Assembly: GCA_963971535.1 (NCBI GenBank) | Contig: OZ020590.1 | Span: 154,835,417-154,899,416 of the forward strand | DNA length: 64,000 nucleotides | From: Notolepis coatsorum | Lineage: Eukaryota > Chordata > Actinopteri > Aulopiformes > Paralepididae | Direction of reading: 5' to 3' | Part shown: positions 1-9,732 of the stretch, in pieces | Numbering within the stretch: the first letter of the stretch is position 1 | How the letters are laid out: the number at the start of each line of letters is the position of its first letter | Program-made: the position numbers and the translations under genes | The notes under the pieces: model-generated | Seen by the model: the letters and a program-made list of their open reading frames with translations, nothing else | Databases searched by the model: none | Told to the model about the DNA's origin: nothing

Positions 1-760
1 AGACTCTCCTCTATAGCCACGTGTGTGTGTGTTGGAGTGTGTTTTGACCTGATTCAAGACACACAGTGCGCTTCCAAAGGAACAGCTTTTAAAAAAAGAA
101 AAGAAAAAAAAAGAAAGATGAAACATCACGATTAGGCCAAAGCACACATATAGGTCATTTAACGCACAAAGGACAACGGCAGAAAGACCCCAGCCAGCCT
201 GCCGGGATCATTTTCATGAATCGTAAACGATTTCTTTTTTTGTTCTACACAGCAAGAGCAGCAAAGCGCAATCCCCTTGATAAATGAATAGAATTCTGCG
301 CTATCCTCTTGTGTTTCCAACGTGATGAAATGGACCGCGGTAAACAAGGTGAGGTGTGCAGCCGAGCGTCGCCAAAGCTCTCTCCTCTCTAACTAACTGG
401 ACATGGCAGAAACAAATCTCCAGGCTAAGATGCAGGAAAGCGTTCCGGAAGAAAACACTGAGATGTTGCCTTCCTGTAGAGTAGACGTTTTTACCCCCAA
501 GGCTAATGTACTGGAGGCCGTGTCCCCTGGTGGGAGGTGGGGGTACTACGTATACTGGTGGAGTGCTGTGGTGCCAGATTGAATGGAAATGCCCCAGCCC
601 CCCCCCTCCCTTTCCCTCATCACCCACGCCTGTATAATAACATGCACAAAGTTATTATACAGGCGGATCCGTAGTGGAAATAGCTACCACTGTAGTTGGC
701 ACACCTTCAAGAAGTGGGAGAGATAAGGTACAGGTATGGGCAGGGTGATAGTAGAAATAC
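1..760. other. Unique noncoding DNA with one perfect hairpin
   Basis: I see no recognisable protein or RNA gene. Short open frames lack any family motif. The stretch holds A-rich runs near 90-120, a short C run near 599-608 and the hairpin listed separately at 627-665. Confidence 0.5.
627..665. repeat. Perfect 15-bp inverted repeat with 9-nt loop
   Basis: The left arm CGCCTGTATAATAAC (627-641) is the exact reverse complement of the right arm GTTATTATACAGGCG (651-665); the loop is ATGCACAAA. It may be the centre or a remnant of a foldback MITE. It is too short to call as a microRNA precursor. Confidence 0.85.
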
Positions 761-985
761 ATGAATGAATGAATGAATGAATGAATGAATGAATGAATGA
801 ATGAATGAATGAATGAATGAATGAATGAATGAATGAATGAATGAATGAATGAATGAATGAAAACTTTATTAACAGATTGCAGAATGGGTACAATACAGTA
901 CGGCTCAATACACACAATTGTTAAGGGGATGCAGACCTGAGAAAGACGTTTGTCTTGTTTCCATCAGGGTCCCCCATTTTCAATT
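761..985 (-). mobile_element. Retroelement 3' end with long TTCA tail (copy 1)
   Basis: On the minus strand the sequence ends CTGTTAATAAAGTTTTCATT and runs into about 25 copies of TTCA (761-861 on the plus strand). The body at 862-985 matches copies at 2424-2575, 3378-3585 and 47395-47527. An AATAAA near the end followed by a simple-repeat tail is typical of 5'-truncated non-LTR retroelements. The family is not identified. Confidence 0.75.
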
Positions 986-2350
986 CACATAGATATCGGC
1001 GATACAATTATAATAAAGATACAAATAAACAGTGTAAACAATATAATTGACTCTGAATATAAGAATATGAGAAAGTAAACACAGTGTAATCAAAGGTGCA
1101 GATGAGGGTCTGTATGCCCTCGGTTGTATTATACATTACAATAAATATGGGCAATAGAACACTTCTGAATCTGAATATACGTAAAGTAAACAGTTTACAC
1201 GGGTGCAGTATACACAAGGCACCCTAACTGGCATGACATATACGTCATACGTTGTATAGTCCCCGCCCGCCGTAGCTTAATTTAGCTTAAACCCAGTGGT
1301 GCAGTGGTGATTTCATAAGGGGTTGTTGTTGCACTGTGTTTTAATGACGTCACGTGCACGCGCGTAAAATGTTCCCTCGCGAATAAAGGCGATGCCTAAT
1401 TGCCTCTAGGAATGGAATGTAACACGTTTCAATTCACAGGTTTCGTGTTGAATGGTCCAACTGTATAGTATTTGAACACAACACCTGACGACCTGAGCTA
1501 TTGTTATGCAAAGTAGCCAGGTGGTGGGTACTTGGCGCAGCGGCGAGTGGAACGCATTCTTGTGTGCACGGCGCGTGCCTGTGCGTGCGCGTGCTCCTGC
1601 TCAAACAGGGTGGAACAGCGTGCAACCCCCCCCCCCCCGTCCCATGGACCACGTGCATCACTGCTTAAACCTCAATAGCCTTTTAAAACAACATTTCCAA
1701 AACAAACTAGCGTGGGGTCACGCTGCCCCACCGCCCCACTGGACACGCTGACACATAGTAACTTCACACGTGTTATATACCGTGTGTATACCACGGTTTC
1801 TCACCAGGCTCTCACGGCCGTGACCTCTCCTCGCCCCCCAGCCTCGCTGCTTTACTCCGGGACGAGGGGCGTTTTGTCATAGCGTAAAAAGCGAGGGTCA
1901 TTCCTCGGCCACGAGAGGGGGTCACATTTACAACGACTCAATATCTACGAAGAGAGAAGCAGCAGACGAGGCCAGAAGATAGAAGGAAACGTGGAAACGA
2001 TGGGGTTTCATTGCGAAAAAGGCAGAGTCATTAAACTGCAAACCTAATACCGCTGATTCACTTTAACATTTACACTCCGTCTCGGCTCGGTCTCTGAATG
2101 TCCCTCCCCTCCCCGCATTGAGTGAACTGGAAAGACTGCTTATTTAAAAACGAAAATTTAAAAACTGGGCCGGTCATCCTCTCCCCCTCGCGCGCGGAGA
2201 GAAGAGGAGCCTGTGCTGAATGTGACAGCGGATCTAAATCTCCATGGAGGCATTTGACATTAGAGGGAGGACACTTAATCTACATTATAATAGAAGTGTG
2301 TTTGGGAGGGCGCCAGGCTGAAGGAGGAGGCAGTGGTTTGGACTGAGGAG
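986..2350. other. Mostly unique noncoding DNA
   Basis: No exon or RNA gene is recognised. A C run sits near 1626-1638. The segment at 1500-1640 is rich in CpG and alternating GTGC. The segment at about 2215-2310 is unique, AT-balanced sequence that could be conserved noncoding DNA, but I have no comparison to support this. Confidence 0.4.
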
Positions 2351-2351
2351 C

Positions 2352-2368
2352 AGTGCCCCCTGCTGGCG
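2352..2368 (-). promoter_or_regulatory. CTCF-like binding motif
   Basis: The plus strand reads AGTGCCCCCTGCTGGCG. Its complement, CGCCAGCAGGGGGCACT, fits the vertebrate CTCF core CCAGYAGRKGGC closely, so the conventional motif orientation is on the minus strand, the same as NCAM1 transcription. This is a sequence match only; occupancy is unknown. Confidence 0.6.
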
Positions 2369-2423
2369 TCCGGCGGGACAGCGGCTTGTGTAGGAATCAA
2401 ATCACAGGCTGGCATTAACGTTT

Positions 2424-2575
2424 GATTGATTGATTAATTGAAAACTTTATTAACAGATTGCAGAATGGGTACAATACAGTACAGCTCAATACACACAATT
2501 GTTAAGGGGATGCAGACCAGAGAAAGACTTTCGTCTTGTTTACATCAGGGTCCCCCTGATCAGGGTCCCCCATCA
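2424..2575 (-). mobile_element. Retroelement 3' end (copy 2)
   Basis: The body is the same as at 862-985, including the segment around GGTACAATACAGTAC, but the tail is a short TGAT-type repeat rather than the long TTCA tract. It is 5' truncated. Confidence 0.75.
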
Positions 2576-2639
2576 GACTCTAGTTTTCTTGTTTCTTGAG
2601 GGGTTTATTGCCACGCAGACAGACGTCACATCTAGGTGT

Positions 2640-2912
2640 GTGGAGTCATATATATACCCACACTGAACTTGTATCTATTATCTATATTCCATAACTAGTT
2701 TCATTAGTTATACCATACTAGTAGTATGATGTACCTGTACATACATTAGCTTAGCATATTTACTCCATAGTTTCATTGTATGCTCACACGGTACACTGTA
2801 TACTGCACACGGTACACTGTATACTGCTACGTTGCACTCTGGTTAGATGCCAACTAAATTTCCGTTGCACTGTACTTGTGCAATGACAATAAACTCTAAT
2901 CTGATCTGAGTG
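2640..2912 (+). mobile_element. LINE-like 3' end with TCTGA-type tail
   Basis: The segment ends TTGCACTGTACTTGTGCAAT, then GACAATAAACTC and a short TCTGA-like tail. This is the usual ending of fish L2/CR1-type LINE 3' untranslated regions. No coding part is left. Confidence 0.55.
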
Positions 2913-3065
2913 CAGCCACTACGTCTCGCTGTCCGCCGGCTGCAGTCGCCATAAAACTTCATTAAGAGGCCATTTTCAATATTCCTCTATTGACGTTTGT
3001 TTTGTACGGAGGGAACGAGGCGTTCGCTTATTTAAAACAAGGAGAACAACGACCCATTCGTACGG

Positions 3066-3270
3066 AGCAGTGGGGCGACAGTGGTTTCAGGAGGTTTTAG
3101 AGCGGTCGTCTGGTAATCTGAAGGTTCCCGGTTCGATTCCGGCTCCTTTCTTTCCTGGCAGCGTGTGTCCTTGTCGAGCACAGACACTTAACCCCTTACT
3201 GCTCCCGATGAGCAGGTTGGCACCTTGCATGGTCGCCTCCGCCGTCGGTGTGTGAACGTGTGAGTGACAC
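3066..3270 (+). mobile_element. tRNA-derived SINE fragment
   Basis: The segment carries a tRNA-like head with TAGAGCGGTCGTCTGGTAAT and a Pol III B box GGTTCGATTCC near 3131-3141, then a body including CCCGATGAGCAGGTTGGC. This is the layout of a widespread teleost SINE. The A box region is degenerate and the 3' end is replaced by the next element. Confidence 0.7.
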
Positions 3271-3760
3271 ACGGCACAGCAAGAAGGGCCTTCGGGTTCG
3301 GTTCCCGCTTGGGGACCAGGTTGCCGGGTTGCCAGGTACCCAGGTGGGGGGTATCTCCCGGGCCTTTCTGTGTGGAGTGAATGAATGAATGAATGAATGA
3401 ATGAATGAATGAATGAATGAATGAATGAATGAATGAATGAATGAATAAATGAATGAAAACTTTATTTAACAGATTGAAGAATGGGTACAATACAGTACGG
3501 CTCAATACACACAATTGTTAAGGGGATGCAGACCAATTGAAAGACGTTTGTCTTGTTTACATCAGGGTGCCCCATTGTCAATTATAGTGTGAATAGTTTG
3601 CATGTACTCCCCCCCCCCCCCCCCCCCCGTGCTCTCAAGGGTTTCCCCTCCAGATAGAGAGAGATAAACCCAATGGAAAAAACATGCAGAACAGGTCGCT
3701 AACGCCCTGACGAAGACGAACAGGAGCACTTGGATGGGTCCCCCGGCGCGACCCCCACGC
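3271..3760. mobile_element. Dispersed fish repeat interrupted by a retroelement
   Basis: The left part (3280-3377) includes CACAGCAAGAAGGGCC and GGCCTTTCTGTGTGGAGT. The right part (3590-3740) continues with GTTTGCATGTACTCC, a 20-nt C run (3609-3628) and GATAAACCCAATGG. A reverse-oriented relative lies at 61201-61460, which shows that the two halves belong together. Confidence 0.65.
3378..3585 (-). mobile_element. Retroelement 3' end with TTCA tail (copy 3)
   Basis: This is the same body as at 862-985, with a TGAA/TTCA tract at 3378-3457 as its tail. It is inserted into the dispersed repeat around it; imperfect GTGTGgA-like flanks on both sides may be a decayed TSD. Confidence 0.75.
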
Positions 3761-3908
3761 CGCAGCCATGTCTGCTTGGGGGGCGGAAGGATGACGGGAT
3801 GGGTCAAATGCAGAGAGGGGAGTTCATCGGCGCCCTGAAAAAGAATCGCTCATCTGGCATTAGTGTGTTCGCTGCATGACAATGTAGCAATGCCTGCTAC
3901 AAATATAG

Positions 3909-3909
<1 letters not shown>

Positions 3910-3939
<30 letters not shown>

Positions 3940-4171
3940 CTTCTTCTTCTTCTTCTTCTTCTTCTTCTTCTTCTTCTTCTTCTTCTTCTTCTTCTTCTTC
4001 TTCTTCTTCTTCTTCTTCTTCTTCTTCTTCTTCTTCTCCTTCTTCTTCTTCTTCTTCTTCTTCTTCTTCTTCTTCTTCTTCTTCTTCTTCTTCTTCTTCT
4101 TCTTCTTCTTCTTCTTCTTCTTCTTCTTCTTCTTCTTCTTCTTCTTCTTCTTCTTCTTCTTCTTCTTCTTC
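3910..4171. repeat. Long TTC/GAA triplet tract
   Basis: About 87 copies of CTT/TTC run without a break except for one CTCCTT interruption near 4036. On the minus strand it is (GAA)n. The glutamate, lysine and phenylalanine homopolymer frames here are artefacts of the repeat. Confidence 0.97.
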
Positions 4172-4216
4172 CAAATGCTTTGGATAAAGGCGCTAAATAA
4201 ATGCAATTAATTTACC
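4172..4216 (+). mobile_element. SINE 3' end
   Basis: GCTTTGGATAAAGGCGCTAA followed by ATAAATGCAATT is the conserved 3' ending of several fish SINEs that borrow a LINE tail. Only the last 40 bases or so are present, directly after the TTC tract. Confidence 0.6.
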
Positions 4217-4835
4217 ATTGAAGGGACTAATGACTGGATGATGACTGCACCACCCCTGTTCTCGTCATAAGGATCAGCGTTGCTTGTCGATGCATTCTGC
4301 ATCCCGGTCACATGGTTTTGTTAAAGCCCTCAATATTGTCCGCAGGCGGAGTTCACGCGCCTGCGGCGACTGGAGGCTGGCACGTTGGGAGTGAATTGGG
4401 GTGTAAAGACAACCGGTGCCGAGGTTGAGAAAGCAATCAGAAATGTGCAAACACACTTAACACCACCGCGATGCATTCGAGCCAGACGGCGTATTAATAA
4501 AGAGGAAGACTAAATGTTTTTGCAGATTCCGCTGAAGATCCAGAAAGAGAGAAACCCAACATCTGGTAACAAGCAACGCGGGCGGCGAGGGAAAAAAATA
4601 ACATCGGTCGATCTTTGAACGGCGTTTCTCTTTGTTAGTGTACCACGTCTGCCGCAAACTTATATGAATGTGGACAGAAAGGGCAGGAGAAGAGGAGGGA
4701 CCCAGAGCTCCTCAAGGAGCTAACAACCTCCGACCAGGCCGGGCCGGCTTTGTTTTCGAAGCTGCCGGCCTGGTTGAAGGTTAAAGCTTCAGTAAGTGTG
4801 GTGTTTTTTTTCTTTGTTAAAATAAGTGGTCTATA
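4217..4835. other. Unique noncoding DNA with an imperfect GC-rich palindrome
   Basis: No gene is recognised. At about 4733-4773 ACCAGGCCGG and CCGGCCTGGT face each other around a short spacer, forming a GC-rich imperfect inverted repeat. Confidence 0.45.
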
Positions 4836-5110
4836 CATGTTAAGATAATAGCTCTACGTTCCGACAGCCACCACTGATATGGAGTGTTTGGTCAGTAACA
4901 TGGGTCTCTCAGTCCCTCGTGCTCTGCAGTAAACGGAAAATACATGTCCTGGTATCCCGTTCTAATTGATCCAATCAGGAGAGAGAACTCCACACCGACC
5001 TACCACACACAAACTAGTTTTAAGCAAATGTGTCCTTGAAACAAGTACAATAATCTACCAGTGCAGTAAGAAAATTTAGCTTGGCAAGATTTTACGATGT
5101 CAAGATGAGA
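4836..5110. mobile_element. Fragment of the 68-bp foldback element family
   Basis: The segment contains GCTCTACGTTCCGACAGCC, GGTCAGTAACATGGGTCTCT, CTGCAGTAAAC and CAATCAGGAGAGAGAAC in the same order as the larger copy at 53900-54870. Here the CACTGATAT...CAGTAAA unit is present once rather than expanded. Confidence 0.65.
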
Positions 5111-5144
5111 AGCACGTTCAGTCACAGATCCATACCCCCCCCCC

Positions 5145-5400
5145 CGACACTCAACTAACCGCCTCGGCCAGTCCTTCATACCAGTGGCCATCAGGCTCCA
5201 CAACAGTGGGCAGGGACCGCTGCCAGACATCCAACTACTAGGAACCTCCATCACTGAGTGTGTCTGACTCCCACCTAAAAGGACAACGTATGATGTATAT
5301 CACGGCATACCTACCTTATGCATACCGCACCTTATGTGTATACTGTATACTTCATCAGAGCATATATTTAGCATGTTAGCCTATTTAACAGAATGCATCT
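5145..5400 (+). pseudogene. LINE ORF2 C-terminal remnant and 3' UTR
   Basis: In one plus-strand frame around 5175-5260 the translation reads TSFIPVAIRLHNSGQGPLPD and then stops after SITECV. This resembles the last residues of L2/CR1-type LINE ORF2 proteins (SFIPxAIxLLN). It is followed by AT-rich 3' UTR-like sequence. It is a dead fragment. Confidence 0.5.
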
Positions 5401-7240
5401 CTGTCACATGAAAAAGGCGGAAAAGTCACTTGCTCATTCATTTCATTGTGATTTGTAAAGGGAAAGATGAATGTCGGACGACGTGTGCCTTCATTTAAGC
5501 CACTGGCTGTTACAGCCTGACGAGGAGCCGCTTCACTCTGCCTCCGTCTTGATTAACGGGGACTGACACGACCGACTAACAAGACCAGACGACCCCTGTC
5601 TCTTTGAATGTGGAGTCATCCCTATCTAAGAATCTGTCATATATATAATTGTTTTTCTTTCATATTTGAAGTCGCCGGTAAATCACTGATGAGTGATGAC
5701 ACAGAATGGTTCATGTGGTCATAAAAAGGGCAATTATGTGACAGAGAAATGGCTTTTTTTCCCACTTAGACCATCCAGTGGCTTAATTCTGCCACAGAGT
5801 CCTTAGTTACCATGGCAACCACTCACTGAGATTACCAGCAACACGCTCCTACGCCTGAGTACATCACAGCCTGCAAAACAGCTTTCCCCAAAAGTGCCAT
5901 GTAATAGTTATCAGAAAAGTAAAACATAATATATTTTCTGCGTAAGAAAACCATACATTTATGTTCATGGTCGTTTCCATGGACACGTTGAAAAAACAAG
6001 GCTTTTTTTCAACACATATTCAGTTCTTATTTATAAAAGAGTCCAAAGAATATGAGGGGAAGAATAATATACACTTTGGACGCCACAGCGATATGCGTGA
6101 TGTGTTGTTAAAAGACGCTCTAAAATATAGGAATACGTGGCGGTGTTTGCAGGGCTATAACTATATTCTATATTATAGCTATGGATACAATACTATGGCC
6201 CATTTGACATCGACTATCTATCGTTCAATATGTGTTAAAGAAATAATTTTTTCATCCATACATTCTTGTTTTATACCGTGGTGAATATGACTATAGTTTT
6301 AGAGTAATCCTGTCTAATCCCAGAAAATTACGCTATGCAGCAATACGTGCAATTCACTAAAAACTTTGCCATTTCTCGCCTGTACACGCTACTATTTCGA
6401 GATCACATCTATATTATCGGTATTTTTCATCATGAATGCATGAAAGGGTGGGGGGGGGTCGTTTTTTTATGCTTTGATCGTCACCAACGGCACATGTTGT
6501 GGAGTAAAATACACACATATATTGTGATCGAAGTGAAATCATGGTTAGATCACAGCAGGATTGATACCATTATAGGCCTTACCTTCACCTAGGATGATCC
6601 CCAAAAAGAATATTCCAATTATCTGATCGCGAGTCCCAGTGCGTGCATGCGCGTGCGTGCGTGTGTGCGTGCGTGTGTGTGTCTTGAGTAGTGTTCAAGT
6701 CAAACGGTAGATTTTTATTTGTACTTATTACATACTTGGAGCTACATGTGTCGGCATGTTGGTTGATCATAAAGGAAGCCTCGTCACCATGTCTCTGTTT
6801 TCTATCAGCAGCACATTTCATTTGCCCCTCGGTTGCTCTGCTTCACGCAGGCTTCCTCCCCTAATGATGCTCCTCTCACTCTATTGTCCAATCGCACAGC
6901 GCGTTGAATTATGCATAAACAGTCTTCGCACGGCCCAGAGCTCCCTTCACGCTACGTTTAGCAACGTACCTTCTGCAGTTAGAAGAAACGTCTGGCAGGC
7001 ATTCATTGGCATTTAGGAAAACGACGGTACTGCGTTGAATTCCTTCTCACCAATCACAGTCAACCTGGGGCGGAGCTAAACTTGGGGTTATTTTGTGCCT
7101 CACTCTGTTTTTGAATTTGATTCAAATTTGCAATGCATGAGGGTCATCCTTTTGTGTTAAATGGCTGCATAAAGCAAGCATTTGTTGACTCATGTTGATA
7201 AGAGTATTAAAACTTGGAACTTGAAAAAGATCCGTTTAAG
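5401..7240. other. Mostly unique noncoding DNA, candidate regulatory stretch
   Basis: No coding exon is recognised. The segment holds an RFX-like X-box (5806-5819), a TGCG/TGTG tract near 6640-6680, and a neighbouring SOX-like CTATTGTCC (6881-6889) and octamer-like ATTATGCATAA (6908-6918). Repeat content is low compared with the rest of the window. Confidence 0.4.
5806..5819. promoter_or_regulatory. RFX X-box-like motif
   Basis: GTTACCATGGCAAC fits the RFX consensus GTNRCC-N(0-3)-RGYAAC with a 2-nt spacer and is almost palindromic. RFX factors act at ciliary and neural genes. A single motif match does not prove function. Confidence 0.55.
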
Positions 7241-7249
7241 GTCGATAAA

Positions 7250-7365
7250 ATAAAAATAAAGAAAAAAATACGATTAATTTGTGATTAATCGCGAGTTATC
7301 TATGGACAATCATGCGATTAATCAGATTAAATATTTTAACTGATATATATATATATATATATAAT
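7250..7365. repeat. AT-rich DNA-transposon remnant and TA tract
   Basis: The segment holds CGATTAATTTGTGATTAATC and GCGATTAATCAGATTAAATA, motifs of a common fish hAT-like MITE, followed by a short (TA)n at 7344-7363. I cannot place the element ends. Confidence 0.45.
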
Positions 7366-7999
7366 ACTGCATGTCGGTCACAAGCTGTTTATTCATGTGA
7401 GACATGTCCAGGGAAATTAATAACATGGAGGACTACTGCTCGCCTCGAGTTCCTTACCGACGGTCTCGTCGTCAATACAAGGTGATTCCATTATGGCGGT
7501 ATATAGGCGCCATTTGATTTCCACTCCCGTGTTTTGTTCTCGATCATAATCCATTGATTTGTTGCATCAATTAAATTCCCTTACCTCCGTGGGGGAAAGC
7601 GTTGGAATGGACAAAGGAAGGAGGGCAAAGCGACGTTTCCCTCGTCAGCTATTTGCAAAGCTTCATCACAGTATTTTATTACCCTCCTATAAATCAGATC
7701 ACTATGAAACCTACAGTAGCGTTAGGCTGTTTTGTGTGACAGAGAACTGCTGAGCCCACTACATGTTCCTCCTAATGGCTCTACTGTAACACCTGCCTGT
7801 AACCCCCCCCCCCCCCTCCACTCCATGCTGCTATGACCCAAATGTGTTGTCATCATACAGCACAAGTACAGTACAACAAGAAGACGTTTGGCATCCAACT
7901 AGAGTGCAAATGTGGTAATCGTTTGCGGTACAGCATGTTATTTAAGCACTTCATCATGGAACATCAAACGCCGCCCTCCCACCTCCCAACCCCCGAAAA
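7366..7999. other. Unique noncoding DNA
   Basis: No gene is recognised. A C run of about 14 nt lies near 7803-7816. Confidence 0.4.
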
Positions 8000-8119
8000 T
8001 AAATACATAAATACATGAATACATGACAGGACAGTCACATATAACAAGTGTCAGTCAGTGTCAGTTCAATTCAGTTCATGTTCACTTCAGGTAGGTCGGA
8101 TGCTTGCCCGTCTGTGCAA

Positions 8120-8140
8120 GGGGGGGGGGGGGGGGGGGGG
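8120..8140. repeat. Poly-G tract
   Basis: An uninterrupted 21-nt run of G lies inside the LINE 3' part. Its exact length is probably unreliable in the assembly. Confidence 0.9.
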
Positions 8141-8262
8141 CCAGGGTGTTTAGTGTTCGGACTGCTGTGGGGGAAAAAGTTGTTTGTGAAGCGTGTGTGT
8201 CTGGTTGAAATTTACCTGTAGTGACCTCAGGGCATGCGCTGGAATAAGTGGTGTGCTGGGTG

Positions 8263-8894
8263 CAGGGGTGTAAAGTACTTGAGTAATTGTACTTTGTTAC
8301 AATACTTAAGTACTGTTTTGGGGGGATTTGTACTTTACTCGAGTATTATTAGGTTTGTATACTTGTACTTTTACTCAATTACATTTCAGAGAAAGAAAAC
8401 ATACTTTTTACTCCTTACATTTAAAATGCAGATCTAGAAAAAGTACAAAGTACAAATCTTGCAGGTCCACCTATTTTAATTAGTATATTTGTTTCTCTGG
8501 CCGAACTAACGTTAACGGTATTAATCCTGCGGCCGCTTTATTTAAAAACAGCCAATCAAATCCCCAACAATGGAAAATGAACCCGCCCACACCCATGCTG
8601 ATTGGTCCTTGTGCAAGACTAGAAAGCGGGGATATTTGATTAAACACCTGCTATCAGAAGAATAGACAGTCAGAGTGATGAAGAGGACGAAACGGAACAT
8701 TTCATTGCCCCGGAATTAAAAAAAAAGGTTTTACTTTAACTTTTTAGTACTTAAGTACATTTAAAAGTAGAAACTTTTTTACTTTTACTCAAGTGTGTTT
8801 TTAGCCAGATACTCTGACTTTTACTTGAGTACGATTTTGAGACGGTACCCATACTTTCACTTAAGTATAATTTCTGGGTACTTTTTACACCCTG
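8263..8894. mobile_element. hAT-type MITE with perfect 8-bp TSD
   Basis: The left end CAGGGGTGTAAAGTACTT and the right end GTACTTTTTACACCCTG are inverted. GCTGGGTG lies immediately outside both ends (8255-8262 and 8895-8902). Subterminal sequence is rich in TACTTAAGTA/TACTTGAGTA repeats, as in the common fish hAT MITEs with this ending. It has no transposase and sits inside the minus-strand LINE. Confidence 0.93.
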
Positions 8895-9436
8895 GCTGGG
8901 TGGGACTCGTGGGAGGGATCGTTGACTATTTTACCAGAGCAGGGCCCTGTTTCATGTACGTGGTTCAACTAAGTCGATCAACATGTCCATTATCCAGCTT
9001 CAGTTAACCCGATGTTCAAAGCCGGGATTTTCCTGTTTCACAAAGGAGGATTCAGTCTCGTTAACTCAAGCCAGACTTGAGAGTCAGGCTCAAGTCAGGC
9101 TAGATGCGCGCTCCCGTTTTAGGTGGAAAGCCAGCACGTATCGATGGCAGAGACCCTGATTCTCAACGGCATTGATTGATTAATTGATTTAAGACTTTAT
9201 TGACAGATTGCAATAGGCTCAATCGCCTCGCCGACAAGTTAAATGCGTTATCTATAGGCTAATTCTAAGTCCCTCATTACCTCAATCAATCAGATTATAT
9301 TTCTTTAAACTTGCCTGCTGGATTGAATAATCAAATGAGATCTTGCTAGCGAAAATAACTAGTTAACTGTTATACAGAATTACGAGACGGCTTTCTTGCC
9401 CATTGATTGATGTATAGTCAATGTTTAACTTATCTC

Positions 9437-9504
9437 CAATGTGGTCCAACGGGTTGTTCTTTTGACTTCCACACGGACGACCCGGGTTCAAGACCGGGGT
9501 CCTT
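9437..9504 (+). other. tRNA-like module (Pol III A/B box), degenerate
   Basis: A possible A box TGGTCCAACGG and B box GGTTCAAGACC are present, and the T arm CCCGG-loop-CCGGG pairs. The anticodon arm and acceptor do not fold well, so I do not call a functional tRNA. It lies inside the TIR element at 8940-10328. Confidence 0.45.
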
Positions 9505-9654
9505 CTTTTTGCAATATAGGAATAATTCAATTTGGTGCACGTTGAGAGCTATATAAAGAATGACATCCTCAATGCATGTAGATTTATAATATTTTAACTT
9601 AAAACCAGGCTACTTTGGCGTATAATCATTAATATTATATTCAAAAAAATCATA

Positions 9655-9732
9655 TTGGAAACACCGGGATTTGAACCCGGATCGCTAGGTTGGCAGACTT
9701 GAGCGTTACCGCTGGGCCACTGTGCCAGATGG
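9655..9732 (-). other. tRNA-like module (Pol III A/B box), opposite orientation
   Basis: On the minus strand TGGCCCAGCGG fits an A box and GGTTCAAATCC a B box, and the T arm CCGGG-TTCAAAT-CCCGG pairs perfectly. The acceptor halves do not pair, so it is tRNA-derived rather than a tRNA gene. It converges with the module at 9437-9504. Confidence 0.5.

Noticed and set aside
3860-4210. Poly-lysine, poly-glutamate and poly-phenylalanine frames
   Set aside because: They are the three frames of one TTC/GAA tract.
9437-9732. Two functional tRNA genes
   Set aside because: Only the T arm and promoter boxes look right; acceptor stems do not pair and the anticodon arms are poor.
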